Positions 1 through 9,133 are shown, counted from the first letter of the stretch. The stretch: 64,000 nucleotides of DNA from Pseudomaricurvus alcaniphilus (GCF_011440395.1 NZ_JAAOIX010000001.1:558001-622000); one strand, 5' to 3'. Notes: generated from the letters alone by a model not told the origin. Numbers and translations: made by a program.

Positions 1-414
1 CGCTGTCCTGGCGGCGGCGGAGGGGCAGGCAGCCCGCACGGTATAACCGCCAAACTGCGAGATAAAATAGCCATCGTAGCTGGTACTGTGCTGGGAGCCG
101 CCACTGCCCCTTACTCTGGCGGCAGCGGATTTATGCCACTCGCTCAAGCGCTGCAGGCACTCTGGCAGGCCAATGTTTACCTTGGCGGTGCGCAGTGCAA
201 CGAGCGGGTTGCCCCCCAGGTCCTGCTCATAAGCCGCCAGGGTTTGCTCCAGCGCCTGGATGGTTTGCTCCTGCTCAGCCAGGCGCTTGCTGTAGTCGTA
301 ATACTTGAGCCCGGCAGTACCGGCGACGCCGGCGACACCGCCAATCAGTGCGACAATCACCGCCTGCCAGGCGTTAATCCTGGCTATTTTTATGGCTGGC
401 GTAGACTCATCCAT
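1..414 (-). CDS. membrane-anchored coiled-coil protein, partial (C-terminus off window)
   Basis: The reading frame opens at an ATG at 414 and stays open to the window edge (138 codons), so the C-terminus is missing. Residues about 15-38 form one hydrophobic, glycine-rich membrane segment after a short polar N-terminus. Residues about 42-68 are rich in Glu/Gln/Leu with coiled-coil spacing (motif EQEQTIQALEQTL). This looks like a bitopic inner-membrane protein with a periplasmic or cytoplasmic rod. It lies 39 bp downstream of the amidase gene on the same strand and may be co-transcribed with it. I do not recognise a family and infer no function. Confidence 0.6.
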   Translation of the reverse strand, partial: MDESTPAIKIARINAWQAVIVALIGGVAGVAGTAGLKYYDYSKRLAEQEQTIQALEQTLAAYEQDLGGNPLVALRTAKVNIGLPECLQRLSEWHKSAAARVRGSGGSQHSTSYDGYFISQFGGYTVRAACPSAAARTA

Positions 415-453
415 AACAGCATCCAATCACTCCGCACTCAAATACGCTGGCTC

Positions 454-1275
454 TCAAACAGACTCGATATAGTGGCCGTGCACCCAGCCGGTGCGGTGAC
501 TGTCGCCGTCCAATACATCGAGTACGTCGATGTGGCGCCAGACTCCACTCTCACCGATAACTTCAAGCCTGGTGCCCAGCGGCAGTGGGCCAAAGGCCAA
601 TTTCTCGTACTCGACTCCGGGGCCACTGCGAATATTCAGAACCGCGACGGTGACAAAGACTTCCACAACCTCCTGCTCTCGACCGATTACAGCGGAGCGA
701 ATGCGCGCCATGGGAAAGGCGGGACCGGGATCACTTTTGCGCCCCGGGGCGATGTCATCGTGGCCGATAACATCGAGCAGGTCGTAGTGATTGACCAGGC
801 AGACAGCAATATTTTGCAGTGTCTCCAGTTGCGCCCCGCTATAGGTGTGCCAGCCGCACTCGGCACCGCCGTTTTTATGGCGAGCTTCGATGACATTGGC
901 CGGGTCAACCGGGTCGCCCCAGGTACTGCACCAGCCATTGACGCGACGCTCCAGTCGGCCGGGGTTGTCCAGCTCGATGCCGATGGAACATGAATTCAGC
1001 CCCTCCCGACCGGCCCAACGGCTGCTGCCGGCGTGCCAGGCTTTGCGATTGAACGCCACCAGCTGGGTTGTGGCACCATCCTGGCCGATCACCAGGTGGG
1101 CAGAAGCCCGGGCGTCCTTATTGGTCAGCCAATTGATGGAGCTGCTGGCGCTGCGCCCGGCGGTGTAGTGGATCACCAGGAATTCCGGCTTTATTGTGTC
1201 GCTCTGGTTGGGACTGCGCCTGAACTCCACCGGTGTGCCGTTGTCACCGATCAATCGATGGTTGACGACTCTCAT
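454..1275 (-). CDS. N-acetylmuramoyl-L-alanine amidase with C-terminal SH3b domain
   Basis: Predicted zinc amidase cleaving the MurNAc-L-Ala bond of peptidoglycan. Residues about 30-180 match the Amidase_2/AmpD fold: the first zinc His is in VIHYTAG, followed by WHAGSSRW, and the C-terminal His/Asp zinc and catalytic residues are in GHDDIAPGRKSDPG. Residues about 205-270 are a bacterial SH3-like domain (VLNIRSGPG, then GWVHGHYIE), which usually binds cell wall. There is no signal peptide, so it is either cytoplasmic (muropeptide recycling) or exported by another route. I chose the ATG at 1275 because the purine-rich sequence GAGGAAGAGG precedes it; an upstream in-frame start at 1305 would add ten polar residues. 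273 residues. Confidence 0.85.
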   Translation of the reverse strand: MRVVNHRLIGDNGTPVEFRRSPNQSDTIKPEFLVIHYTAGRSASSSINWLTNKDARASAHLVIGQDGATTQLVAFNRKAWHAGSSRWAGREGLNSCSIGIELDNPGRLERRVNGWCSTWGDPVDPANVIEARHKNGGAECGWHTYSGAQLETLQNIAVCLVNHYDLLDVIGHDDIAPGRKSDPGPAFPMARIRSAVIGREQEVVEVFVTVAVLNIRSGPGVEYEKLAFGPLPLGTRLEVIGESGVWRHIDVLDVLDGDSHRTGWVHGHYIESV

Positions 1276-1311
1276 TGCCTCTTCCTCTGCTGTCCTTATT
1301 CGCAAAAAACA

Positions 1312-1347
1312 ATGTTATGAGCTGTAAAAATGTTATGAGCTGTAAAA
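1312..1347. repeat. 18-bp tandem direct repeat, two units
   Basis: The 18-bp unit ATGTTATGAGCTGTAAAA occurs twice back to back in the AT-rich leader upstream of the amidase gene. It could be an operator pair or replication slippage. Confidence 0.6.
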
Positions 1348-1470
1348 ATATTCCGAGCAGGAAAATGTCCGCGCAAGCGCAGCCACGCTTCAATTCATAC
1401 TCTTATTTTTCCCTTTACGCCAGTGTTTCCCATTCCAGCTGCCTCCTCTGGCCTTTGCAGCCTAAAAAAG

Positions 1471-1950
1471 TCACCAGCGGTACTTGCCCCAGTTCTCCGG
1501 GTTGGCCCAGAATTTCGGGTTGTTCCAATCGCGCTTGCGATTGTAGGAGGCGATGTCGTAACTGTAGCTGCAGAGCTCGCTGTCTCCACTGCTATAGCAA
1601 TGCTCGCGCTTGAAGCCGAGACCAATCATGCTATTGAAATTCCACTCCGGGCAGGTCAACACCGCGACCCAGACCTTGTCACATTTGAGGTTGCGCAGTC
1701 GGCACAGCAGATGCCTGCCCTCCTCTACCGGCTGCTGCTCCAGGTAATCGAACACCACCCCCAGTTCAAAGTGCGGTAAATCATCCAGCTCATCGATGTT
1801 GTGTACACGGGCGACGCGGCAACCCTGTTGCTCAAGGGCTTCCAGGGCGGGCACCGGGTCTCCGGTACAATAGACCAGGCTGTCCGGCTGCAGGCCCTCA
1901 ATGGTAGCGATCAGTTCAGGGATGATTTCAGCAAGCTTATCATTGTACAT
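1471..1950 (-). CDS. DUF6231-like conserved hypothetical protein
   Basis: A 159-residue soluble protein resembling the DUF6231 family found in gammaproteobacteria, in which no activity is established. The N-terminal part has an alternating beta/alpha pattern like a degenerate nucleotide-binding fold (SLVYCTGDPVPALEAL, then HFELGVVFDYLEQQ). The C-terminus is rich in Tyr/Trp/Asn (NPKFWANPENWGKYRW), a tail typical of the family. It contains five cysteines but no CxxC metal pair. It is a single gene between the amidase and the glutathione transferase, with only a weak Shine-Dalgarno sequence. The family call is from memory of the sequence pattern. Confidence 0.7.
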   Translation of the reverse strand: MYNDKLAEIIPELIATIEGLQPDSLVYCTGDPVPALEALEQQGCRVARVHNIDELDDLPHFELGVVFDYLEQQPVEEGRHLLCRLRNLKCDKVWVAVLTCPEWNFNSMIGLGFKREHCYSSGDSELCSYSYDIASYNRKRDWNNPKFWANPENWGKYRW

Positions 1951-2123
1951 TTTATATTCTCTGAGTCAGCTGTGGCAGGACAATGGGTATGTTCGGATTG
2001 AGCCCTGCCCACCCGGCCGATCAACTCTGCCCAATTGTGGTTTTGACCAGCATGGGCCTGGTTTATTACCGCAAAACCCGGTTCGTTCGCCCCGGCATAA
2101 ACCTGTCTCCAGCGGCAGAGCGG

Positions 2124-2987
2124 TCACACCCCCAGCTTGTCGGCAGTCTTCAACTCGAAATCACTGGCATCGTGACGCTCGTGCAACTGGGTTGCAGGCT
2201 CGCCGGACGTGCGATTAACCATGCGCCCGCGCTGGTAGGCCGGGCGGGCAAAGACCGCCTTGCGCCAGCGCTCGACATGCTTGTAGGTGTGGACCTGCAG
2301 GAACTCCCCGGCCTCATAGCCATCCCCTGCCTGCAACAGACCGTACCAGGGCGCGATGGCCATATCGGCGATGGTGTAGTCATCGCCGGCGATATATTCC
2401 CGCTGCGCCAGCTGCCGGTCCAGCACATCCAGTTGCCGCTTCACCTCCATGGCGTAACGGTTGATGGGGTATTCGTACTTTTCCGGTGCGTAGGCGTAAA
2501 AATGGCCGAAACCGCCACCCAAAAACGGCGCCGACCCCATCTGCCACATCAACCAGTTCATGGTCTCGGCGCGCAGGGCTGGCTCAGTGGGCAGGAATTC
2601 GCCAAACTTTTCCGCCAGGTAAAACAGAATCGAACCGGATTCAAACACCCGTATCGGCTGCTCCCCGGAGCGATCCACCATGGCCGGAATCTTGGAGTTG
2701 GGATTGATATCGACAAAACCACTGGAAAACTGGTCACCTTCGCCAATCCTGATCAGCCAGGCGTCGTATTCTGCGCCGCTATGCCCCTTCTCCAGCAACT
2801 CCTCCAGCATCACTGTAACCTTGACCCCGTTGGGAGTGGCCAGGGAATAGAGCTGCAGAGGGTGCTTGCCCACCGGCAACTCCCGCTCGTGGGTGGGGCC
2901 GGCGATGGGGCGATTGATCTTGGCCCAATTGCCGCCACTTTCCTTGTCCCAGGTCCAGATTTTCGGTGGGGTGTAGGTGTCGGACAC
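2124..2987 (-). CDS. yghU: YghU-type glutathione S-transferase (Nu class)
   Basis: Predicted cytosolic glutathione/disulfide-bond oxidoreductase of the Nu-class family. The N-terminal extension (residues about 1-45, with NRPIAGPTHE) is the YghU hallmark. It is followed by a thioredoxin-like domain with LYSLATPNGVKVTVMLEE and the cis-Pro motif NPNSKIPAMVD, then GSILFYLAEKFG for glutathione contact. The helical C-terminal domain runs from about residue 135 (YIAGDDYTIADMAIAPW). The length of 287 aa is normal for the family. The start is GTG at 2987, preceded by GAGGAG at good spacing. It appears to be monocistronic. Its role is inferred to be reduction of hydroperoxides or disulfides. Confidence 0.9.
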   Translation of the reverse strand: MSDTYTPPKIWTWDKESGGNWAKINRPIAGPTHERELPVGKHPLQLYSLATPNGVKVTVMLEELLEKGHSGAEYDAWLIRIGEGDQFSSGFVDINPNSKIPAMVDRSGEQPIRVFESGSILFYLAEKFGEFLPTEPALRAETMNWLMWQMGSAPFLGGGFGHFYAYAPEKYEYPINRYAMEVKRQLDVLDRQLAQREYIAGDDYTIADMAIAPWYGLLQAGDGYEAGEFLQVHTYKHVERWRKAVFARPAYQRGRMVNRTSGEPATQLHERHDASDFELKTADKLGV

Positions 2988-3131
2988 AAAAAACTCCTCT
3001 ATTTTCGGTCAATGGGTTCAGGTGCGCTGGCTCCTGCAGTTGCTGCATCTTAATGGCTCAAGCAGTGGCTGCAAAGGCCGCAGAGCCCAAACGGCATACC
3101 CGGAGGGGATAGCGCTACACCTGGCAGCCAA

Positions 3132-3353
3132 TCAGTAAGAGGAGTTCGGCGTATTTTCCGGGTCGACCTCGCCGTAGACTTCGTCCGGGTCCACATCATT
3201 GAGAAGCAGGGTTTCCCGGACTTTTTCGATATGTTCCAGTACGGCTTGATAACGTTCACCGTACTCGTATTTGGTCACTTCTATCGCTTTCGGCATATAG
3301 GTAAACGCTATCTTCAATGCCATCAATGCGTCGTCATCCATCTTCTGGTTCAT
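3132..3353 (-). CDS. small conserved acidic protein, unknown function
   Basis: A 73-residue soluble, acidic, probably helical protein (MDDDALMALKIAFTYMPKAIEV, in part) ending in an Asp/Glu/Pro-rich tail. The start at 3353 is preferred over an ATG 66 bp upstream because GAGAGGTG lies just before it and the extra residues look non-coding. No domain is recognised and there are no cysteines. It precedes the glutathione transferase gene on the same strand by about 145 bp, too far to argue for an operon. Confidence 0.6.
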   Translation of the reverse strand: MNQKMDDDALMALKIAFTYMPKAIEVTKYEYGERYQAVLEHIEKVRETLLLNDVDPDEVYGEVDPENTPNSSY

Positions 3354-3686
3354 ACAATCAACACCTCTCACTGTCTTAAAAACCGTAATGTCCGGGCTTG
3401 CCAGCTGGCCTTTTATCAAATCACCACCGCGCCCAGCAGAGCAGGTTCAAGCGGTTAGCAGGCCCGTAATTTCCCCCACCATAGCGCTCAAACCCTGCTT
3501 CTGCCAGCGGCGCAGAATTGGTTGTATCCCCAACCCCTGCCCTACTGCGGCGGTTTGACCGGCACAAGGCTTCAATGATATAAGCTGCAACCGTCATTTA
3601 TCCTGCTCTCCGGCGCGCAGGAAGCAGCCTTTGGCGCTGCTGTTCAACCTCGAACTCCTCACTATAAAAGGACTACACTAATTACC
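3354..3686. other. intergenic region between divergent genes
   Basis: About 330 bp between two divergently transcribed genes. It must hold both promoters, but I see no clear operator, hairpin terminator or further gene. Confidence 0.5.
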
Positions 3687-5384
3687 GTGACAGCCAACCA
3701 GGATAAGGCAGACAATAACCTGGCCACCAGCGCACCACCTGGGCGCAGCGGGCCTGCCCTGGCACCGCTGCGGGAGCCGGTGTTTCGGCGCATATGGATC
3801 GCCAGTGTCCTCGCCAATTTGGGCCAGCTCATCCTCGGCGTGGGTGTGGCCTGGGAGATGACCCGCCTGACTTCATCGGCCAGCATGGTCGCGCTGGTCC
3901 AGACAGCGATGATGCTGCCGTTAATGCTGGTGGCGCTGCCCGCGGGCGCCATTGCCGACACCTACGACCGGCGTAAAGTAGCCATGCTGGGTCTCGGTAT
4001 CGCCTCTTTTTTTGCAGCCATTCTAACCAGCCTGGCTTACCTCGACCTGACATCCCCCTGGGTGTTGCTGCTTTTTTGCACATTAATCGGTACTGGCGTA
4101 GGGCTATATAACCCTTCCTGGCAGTCGTCCATTGGGGAGCAGGTAAAGCCTGAAGACCTGCCTGCCGCAGTTGCGCTGGGCACCATCAGCTTTAATGTGG
4201 CGCGCAGCTTTGGCCCGGCCATTGGTGGCCTTATCGTGATCGCCGCCGGTGCCCAGGCTACATTTGCGTTCAGTGCGTTCGCGTACCTGCCGTTGATACT
4301 GGCCTTTTTCCTGTGGCAGCGCGGGCACATACTCTCGCGCTTGCCGCCCGAGCGAATCGGCCGCGCTATGGTTTCCGGCGTGCGCTACGCGTTCCACGCC
4401 CACTCTATTCGCACCGTGCTGATACGCACCTTCCTGTTTGGGCTTGCGGGAGCCACAGCCAATGCCCTGGCGCCGCTGATCGCCAAAGACCTGCTCAATG
4501 GTGACGCCAGCATCTTTGGTATTCTGCTGGGTGCCAGCGGCGTTGGCGCAGTAACGGGAGCGCTGCTGCTGAGCCAGTTGCGCGATCGTCTGGGCACTGA
4601 AAAAGCCACTGCAGCACTGGCCGTAGTGGGCGGCCTGGCATTGGTGAGTATCGGCTTTAGCCGTTCCCTGCCCTTGACCTGCCTCGGCATGTTCCTGACC
4701 GGCGGCGCCAGCATGCTCACCATCGCACTGCTTAACATAGCGGTGCAGACCACGGTACCACGCTGGGTCACTGCGCGGGCGCTGTCACTGTATACCTCCT
4801 TCCTAACCGGCGGCATCGCTATTGGCTCCTGGTTTTGGGGCAGCGTTGCCAACACCTGGACCATCGAGGTGGCGATTATTGCCTCGGGGCTGCTTATGCT
4901 GGCGCTGCCCTTATTCTCGCTGCTGTTGCGCCTGCCAGAGATGAGCAATATGGGCTCGGAACTGATCACCATTGCCAACGAACCGGAAGTGGCACTGCCC
5001 ATCACCATGCGTTCCGGCCCCATCGTGATTGAGTTCGAGTATCGAATCGACCAGAAAGACGCACGGGCCTATTACAACGCCTTGCAAGAAATTCGGCGGG
5101 TGCGACTGCGCAACGGCGGCTTCAACTGGTCCATTACCCGGGATATCGGCGACCCGGCACTCTGGATTGAGCGCTTTCACTGCCCCACCTGGGCCGATTA
5201 TTTGCGTATGCGGGACCGCTCCACCAAAGCGGATAAGGAGGCGCAAGCAGCGGTCGATAAATTCATCATCAACGGCGAACCAAAGCGCGTTCGCCGGGGC
5301 CTGGAGCGCCCCGTCGGCTCCGTGCGCTGGCAGGGGGATACACCGGATGCACAGCAAGAACCAGTGACCTTTGTGGCCCCCTGA
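3687..5384 (+). CDS. MFS transporter of the MFS_3 (EntS-like) family with C-terminal cytoplasmic domain
   Basis: Predicted inner-membrane proton-driven exporter. Residues about 25-420 contain around twelve hydrophobic segments. The loop 2-3 signature GAIADTYDRRKV is the MFS signature and fits the transmembrane-secretion-effector/enterobactin-exporter family (PF05977). Residues about 440-565 form an extra soluble domain beginning near PIVIEFEYRID, with DARAYYNALQEIRRVRLRNGG, an alpha/beta dimeric-barrel-like pattern that many long MFS_3 members carry. The start is a GTG at 3687 with an AAAGGA stretch upstream. It lies 100 bp upstream of the phospholipase D-like gene on the same strand, so co-transcription is possible. 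The substrate cannot be told. Confidence 0.85.
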   Translation: MTANQDKADNNLATSAPPGRSGPALAPLREPVFRRIWIASVLANLGQLILGVGVAWEMTRLTSSASMVALVQTAMMLPLMLVALPAGAIADTYDRRKVAMLGLGIASFFAAILTSLAYLDLTSPWVLLLFCTLIGTGVGLYNPSWQSSIGEQVKPEDLPAAVALGTISFNVARSFGPAIGGLIVIAAGAQATFAFSAFAYLPLILAFFLWQRGHILSRLPPERIGRAMVSGVRYAFHAHSIRTVLIRTFLFGLAGATANALAPLIAKDLLNGDASIFGILLGASGVGAVTGALLLSQLRDRLGTEKATAALAVVGGLALVSIGFSRSLPLTCLGMFLTGGASMLTIALLNIAVQTTVPRWVTARALSLYTSFLTGGIAIGSWFWGSVANTWTIEVAIIASGLLMLALPLFSLLLRLPEMSNMGSELITIANEPEVALPITMRSGPIVIEFEYRIDQKDARAYYNALQEIRRVRLRNGGFNWSITRDIGDPALWIERFHCPTWADYLRMRDRSTKADKEAQAAVDKFIINGEPKRVRRGLERPVGSVRWQGDTPDAQQEPVTFVAP

Positions 5385-5483
5385 CGGGCTTGGGCCCCGG
5401 CAACCGGTAGCAGCTCGGTTGTGGTTGCACTGGCACCGACAGAGGACTATCGTAGCAGTATTGGACGCCGCGGCCTCACCGTC

Positions 5484-7577
5484 ATGTCACAGGACTTGCC
5501 TGACCGGTTAATGCGCGTGCGGAGGCGCTTGCTGCTGCCTCTGCTGGGCCCGCTATTGCTGGCCGCCTGCCAATCCCTGCAGCCGCACGGATCCTTCAAC
5601 CCATCACACCTCGACGAGCGCAATGAGCCGCCGCTGATTGCGCAGCAAGCCTTTTTTACCTCGGATCAGTTTTACATCCGTTTTCATCGCGGCGCCGATG
5701 AGGTTTACGCTGGCGGTGCCTGGGCCGACAAAATCAGTTTGTCGGCCCTGGTGGACAGCCAAAATGCCGAACATGGCCCTTTTGTGTTGCCGCTGCAATA
5801 CGAGCAAACAGAACCCTGGCCGCTGACCCGGCAGGATGCATTTCCGGTAACCATTTTGGGTATGTCCCTGTGGCAGGCATTCCGCCAGCAGTTGTTTCAG
5901 TCCATTATCCCCACCCAAGCAAAATCCGGCATCGTGGTGCACTTTCCCACCGATGACTATTTCTTTTATCACGATGAAAACGGCGAGTTTCGCACCATAT
6001 TGCTGCAGTACAAGCCGGGCGAATACAGTGTCTTCGACACCATCTCCTCGGCCCAGCTTGTGGTCCGGGGCAGGCCCCTGTTGCAAAAGTTCCTGCAGCA
6101 GAAAGGCATTGATGACGAGCATATTCTCTTCAACACCGGCGACGCCGGCCCGTATTCGCTGCCGTTTCTCTATGTCAACACGCGTTTTAATATCCCGGTT
6201 TTCGTCCGCCAACAACCCCTCACAACTGGCCCCGGGTCGAATCGGGCCGGTGGCATCGTCAAGGCCGGTGTCCACCTGGTAAACAGCCATTTACGCGGTT
6301 TCACTCGCACCCCGATATCCTCCGTTTACCGCTTGTTTTTTCTCGCCACCGACACCCTCACCGAAACTCTGCGACCCAACTGGCTGGGCTCCTTTAGCGG
6401 CCTTGCTGTACCGCCTTTGAACAGCGGCGAAATGATGGACCTCAGCGAGTGGGAATTGCGCCTCGACAGCCTCACCAACCGCAAAACCAGTCACGGCGGG
6501 ATCCACTACCTGGTGGACGGCGAAGCGTTTTTCACCCGCTTCAGCGACGCGGTGACCTCGGCGAGGACTTCCATCGCCCTGCGCATGTATATTTTTGACG
6601 ACGATGACTACGCTCTCAAAATTGCCGATATGCTCAAGCGCAAATCCAATCAGGGTGTCGAGGTACGGGTCTTGCTCGATGGCCTTGGCACCATCCTGTC
6701 GACCGTGGAGCAACAGACCTCGCTTCCGGGTGAACATGTCTCGCCGCACTCGATGAAGTCCTACCTGCGCCGGGACTCAGAGGTCAAGGTGCGCCTCTCC
6801 GGCAACCCCTGGATGACCGGCGACCATGTCAAGTCTGTGGTGATCGACAACCGCCGAGCGTTTCTGGGCGGTATGAATATCGCCCGCGAATACCGCTACG
6901 ACTGGCACGATGTGATGATGGAGATCGACGGCCCGGTGGTCGCCGAACTGCAACACGAATTCAACAAGGCCTGGGCACACGCCAGCTTTCTCGGTGATTT
7001 CGGCTTTTTCCTGGAGCAACTACGCGGCCCGCCCGATGACGGTGAACAGGCCGGCAATTATCCCTTGCGGCTGCTGTACACCAAATTTCACAATGCGGAA
7101 ATCTTTCGCATCCAGCGCCAGGCAATGCGTTTTGCCAAGCAGCGGATCTACGTCGAGAACCCCTATTTCACCGACGACGCCATGCTGAAGGAGTTGGTCA
7201 AAGCCCGCTATCGCGGCGTCGATGTGCGCGTAATTTTACCGCTGGTGACCGACCGCGGCCCGATCACCAGGAACAATATCCTGGCAGCCAATATCATGCT
7301 GGAGCACGGCATACGAGTTTACCTCTATCCCGGCATGTCCCACGTCAAGGCGGCCGTGTTTGACGGCTGGGCCTGCCTCGGCAGTGCCAATTGGGATCGA
7401 TTGAGCTTGCAGATCAACAAGGAAATCAACATCGCCACTTCCGCCCCCGAAGCGGTCAATGAGCTGGTCACCGTGCTGTTCGAGGCCGACTTCGTCGAGG
7501 CCGAAGAAATCATCGAACCCTTCCCGGTCAGGTGGCAGGATCACCTGCTGGAAAAGTTTGGGGACTATTTGTTTTGA
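5484..7577 (+). CDS. phospholipase D-like / cardiolipin-synthase-type lipoprotein
   Basis: Two HxKxxxxD catalytic motifs are present, HVKSVVID at about residue 447 and HVKAAVFD at about residue 618, so it belongs to the PLD superfamily; cardiolipin synthases and Cls-like proteins share this pair. The N-terminus has basic residues, a hydrophobic stretch and a lipobox (LLLAACQS), predicting a lipoprotein. Residues about 25-330 form a long N-terminal region unlike normal Cls membrane anchors and of unrecognised fold. The start is uncertain: ATG 5484 is used, ATG 5511 would begin just before the signal peptide, and a GTG at 5421 would put the signal peptide too far in. Reaction (phosphatidyl transfer or hydrolysis) is inferred from family. 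Confidence 0.82.
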   Translation: MSQDLPDRLMRVRRRLLLPLLGPLLLAACQSLQPHGSFNPSHLDERNEPPLIAQQAFFTSDQFYIRFHRGADEVYAGGAWADKISLSALVDSQNAEHGPFVLPLQYEQTEPWPLTRQDAFPVTILGMSLWQAFRQQLFQSIIPTQAKSGIVVHFPTDDYFFYHDENGEFRTILLQYKPGEYSVFDTISSAQLVVRGRPLLQKFLQQKGIDDEHILFNTGDAGPYSLPFLYVNTRFNIPVFVRQQPLTTGPGSNRAGGIVKAGVHLVNSHLRGFTRTPISSVYRLFFLATDTLTETLRPNWLGSFSGLAVPPLNSGEMMDLSEWELRLDSLTNRKTSHGGIHYLVDGEAFFTRFSDAVTSARTSIALRMYIFDDDDYALKIADMLKRKSNQGVEVRVLLDGLGTILSTVEQQTSLPGEHVSPHSMKSYLRRDSEVKVRLSGNPWMTGDHVKSVVIDNRRAFLGGMNIAREYRYDWHDVMMEIDGPVVAELQHEFNKAWAHASFLGDFGFFLEQLRGPPDDGEQAGNYPLRLLYTKFHNAEIFRIQRQAMRFAKQRIYVENPYFTDDAMLKELVKARYRGVDVRVILPLVTDRGPITRNNILAANIMLEHGIRVYLYPGMSHVKAAVFDGWACLGSANWDRLSLQINKEINIATSAPEAVNELVTVLFEADFVEAEEIIEPFPVRWQDHLLEKFGDYLF

Positions 7578-7649
7578 GCCGCACCACCATTTTTCGGTAC
7601 ACTGCGAGCAAGTGGAGCCTCTAACCCAGCCAACCGACCGAGACTGACA

Positions 7650-7883
7650 ATGGACTGCCCCGACAATTACGACAACCTTCCCGATGTGCGCGACGGCCTC
7701 AACAAAAAAGAGCGAGCCGTATTGTACTGCCTGCAACAAACCCAGCAGGAATTGAACGGCAGAAACGTCCCGACCATTATGCTCTATGGCCGGGTATTGG
7801 AGCTGGTCGATATCAGCCAGGATGAACTGCAGTCGATTCTCTCGCGCTTTGCCGGTTTGACCAAACTGCCGGGCGATCGCTAA
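7650..7883 (+). CDS. small conserved hypothetical protein
   Basis: A 77-residue soluble protein, mostly helical (LNKKERAVLYCLQQTQQEL, then ISQDELQSILSRFAGL). The helical spacing is compatible with a small winged-helix-like or dimerisation domain, but no family is recognised. It follows the phospholipase-like gene by 72 bp on the same strand and could be read from it. The ATG at 7650 lacks a strong Shine-Dalgarno sequence (GACTGACA upstream). Confidence 0.55.
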   Translation: MDCPDNYDNLPDVRDGLNKKERAVLYCLQQTQQELNGRNVPTIMLYGRVLELVDISQDELQSILSRFAGLTKLPGDR

Positions 7884-7915
7884 CTGGCACGGCTGATAAC
7901 CCTTATTACAACTGC

Positions 7916-8260
7916 CTAGCAGCCTCGACAGGGTCTTACCGAAAAGTAATCAAAGGTGGGATACCTGGGATCTTCGTTATAGCAGCTGTCAGGAATATAA
8001 AAACTGGCTTCCTTGCGCTGCATAAACGCCTCGGTTAAAAGGCTAAGGGTCTGCCGTCCCCCAGCAGAGCTGCTGTCCCAGCGAAGCGACTTGCTGGCGC
8101 ATTCGTAGGGTCCCACTGCCTTGCTGATAATCATATAGCAGGTCGAATCGTTTACGTGACAGCCTATCTTATTGATCTGGGACCACCCCGACATCCCGGC
8201 CGCCAAAACGCTATTTGAACCCATCAACGCACCAAGCAATACGTAAGTTCCCTTTTTCAT
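7916..8260 (-). CDS. small secreted cysteine-containing protein
   Basis: A 114-residue protein with a signal peptide: MKKGTYVLLGALMGSNSVLAAG, cleaved after LAA, in essence. The mature part has seven cysteines, including a CRGC terminus, so it is probably disulfide-bonded in the periplasm or outside the cell. The start at 8260 is chosen because AAGGAAG precedes it; a longer frame upstream would bury the signal peptide. I do not recognise the family. It is convergent with the small gene ending at 7883. Confidence 0.65.
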   Translation of the reverse strand: MKKGTYVLLGALMGSNSVLAAGMSGWSQINKIGCHVNDSTCYMIISKAVGPYECASKSLRWDSSSAGGRQTLSLLTEAFMQRKEASFYIPDSCYNEDPRYPTFDYFSVRPCRGC

Positions 8261-8452
8261 TTTTTTCTTCCTTTTTGCTGGAATAAATACGTTAGCGCCC
8301 GACTGCCAGAAGCCGGGCATCAAATAAATGGATGAATGTGGAGCGCATCACACTACTGGCATTGGGCTGTATGCGCCAAAACCGCATTCAGGCTCCGTTC
8401 ATTCACCCGGCCCTATTATGCCGCCATTCAACTCGCAATAGGAGGTTTTAGT

Positions 8453-9019
8453 ATGAACAAGTCAATGTTGACCGGTGTGGTCCTGGGTGCTGTGGTGGTT
8501 ACCGCCGGGGGCACGGGCGCTCTGGCCCTGAAACAAAATGGGACCCTGGAACTGTCCGGCCCCAGCTACGCCGATGTAATGAAAGTGGAGCCGGTTACCG
8601 AAACAATCCGCACGCCCCGCGAGGTGTGTCACGATGAGATCGTCACCCACCAGAAGCAGCCGGTGGATGAAAACAAGATCGCCGGCAGCGCGATTGGCGC
8701 CGTAATCGGCGGCGTGATCGGCAAGCAAATTGGCGGCGGTAACGGCAAGAAACTGGCGACCGTAGCCGGGGCTGTGGCAGGCGGCTACGCGGGTAACAAG
8801 GTACAGGGCGAATTGCAGGCCCGCGACACCTACCAGACCACCGAGAGACGCTGCGAGACCACCGTTGACGTCAAACAGAACACCGTCGGTTACAACGTAA
8901 CCTACAGCTTCGAGGACAAGGTATTCAACGTCCGCATGGCGGAGAGACCTTCCGCCGAGCGCCTGCAAGTCAATGCCGAAGGACAGCTGGTAGAACCCCA
9001 GGCCAAGGCCAGCCTCTAG
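8453..9019 (+). CDS. glycine-zipper 2TM-domain protein (SlyB/17-kDa-antigen-like)
   Basis: A 188-residue envelope protein. Residues 1-25 are an uncleaved or signal-type hydrophobic segment. Residues about 80-125 contain the glycine-zipper hairpin (GSAIGAVIGGVIGKQIGGG, then VAGAVAGGYAGNKVQGE), the hallmark of the Rick_17kDa_Anti/glycine-zipper 2TM family. The family associates with outer or inner membranes and is often tied to envelope stress. The C-terminal part carries the usual pattern of two conserved cysteines (REVCHDEI, ERRCETTVDV). ATG 8453 has a textbook AGGAGG upstream and an earlier ATG lacks one. A rho-independent terminator follows about 75 bp downstream. Confidence 0.85.
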   Translation: MNKSMLTGVVLGAVVVTAGGTGALALKQNGTLELSGPSYADVMKVEPVTETIRTPREVCHDEIVTHQKQPVDENKIAGSAIGAVIGGVIGKQIGGGNGKKLATVAGAVAGGYAGNKVQGELQARDTYQTTERRCETTVDVKQNTVGYNVTYSFEDKVFNVRMAERPSAERLQVNAEGQLVEPQAKASL

Positions 9020-9095
9020 GCACAGTCCTCAACCTGCCTCGACACACAGTCGGGCAGCCTCAGTAAGGCAGCTTTACTAAGGCGACTACACCAAG

Positions 9096-9133
9096 GCGAC
9101 AGCAATCGAACCATCGATGCTGTTGCTTTTTTT
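9096..9133 (+). terminator. rho-independent terminator after the glycine-zipper gene
   Basis: GCGACAGCA...GCTGTTGC forms a stem of about 13 bp (one G-T wobble and a one-base bulge), followed at once by seven T on the plus strand. Confidence 0.85.

Noticed and set aside
88-993. Long plus-strand frame over the amidase and its neighbour
   Set aside because: It is antisense to the amidase and the partial coiled-coil gene; its product is low in motif content and its start lacks a ribosome-binding site.
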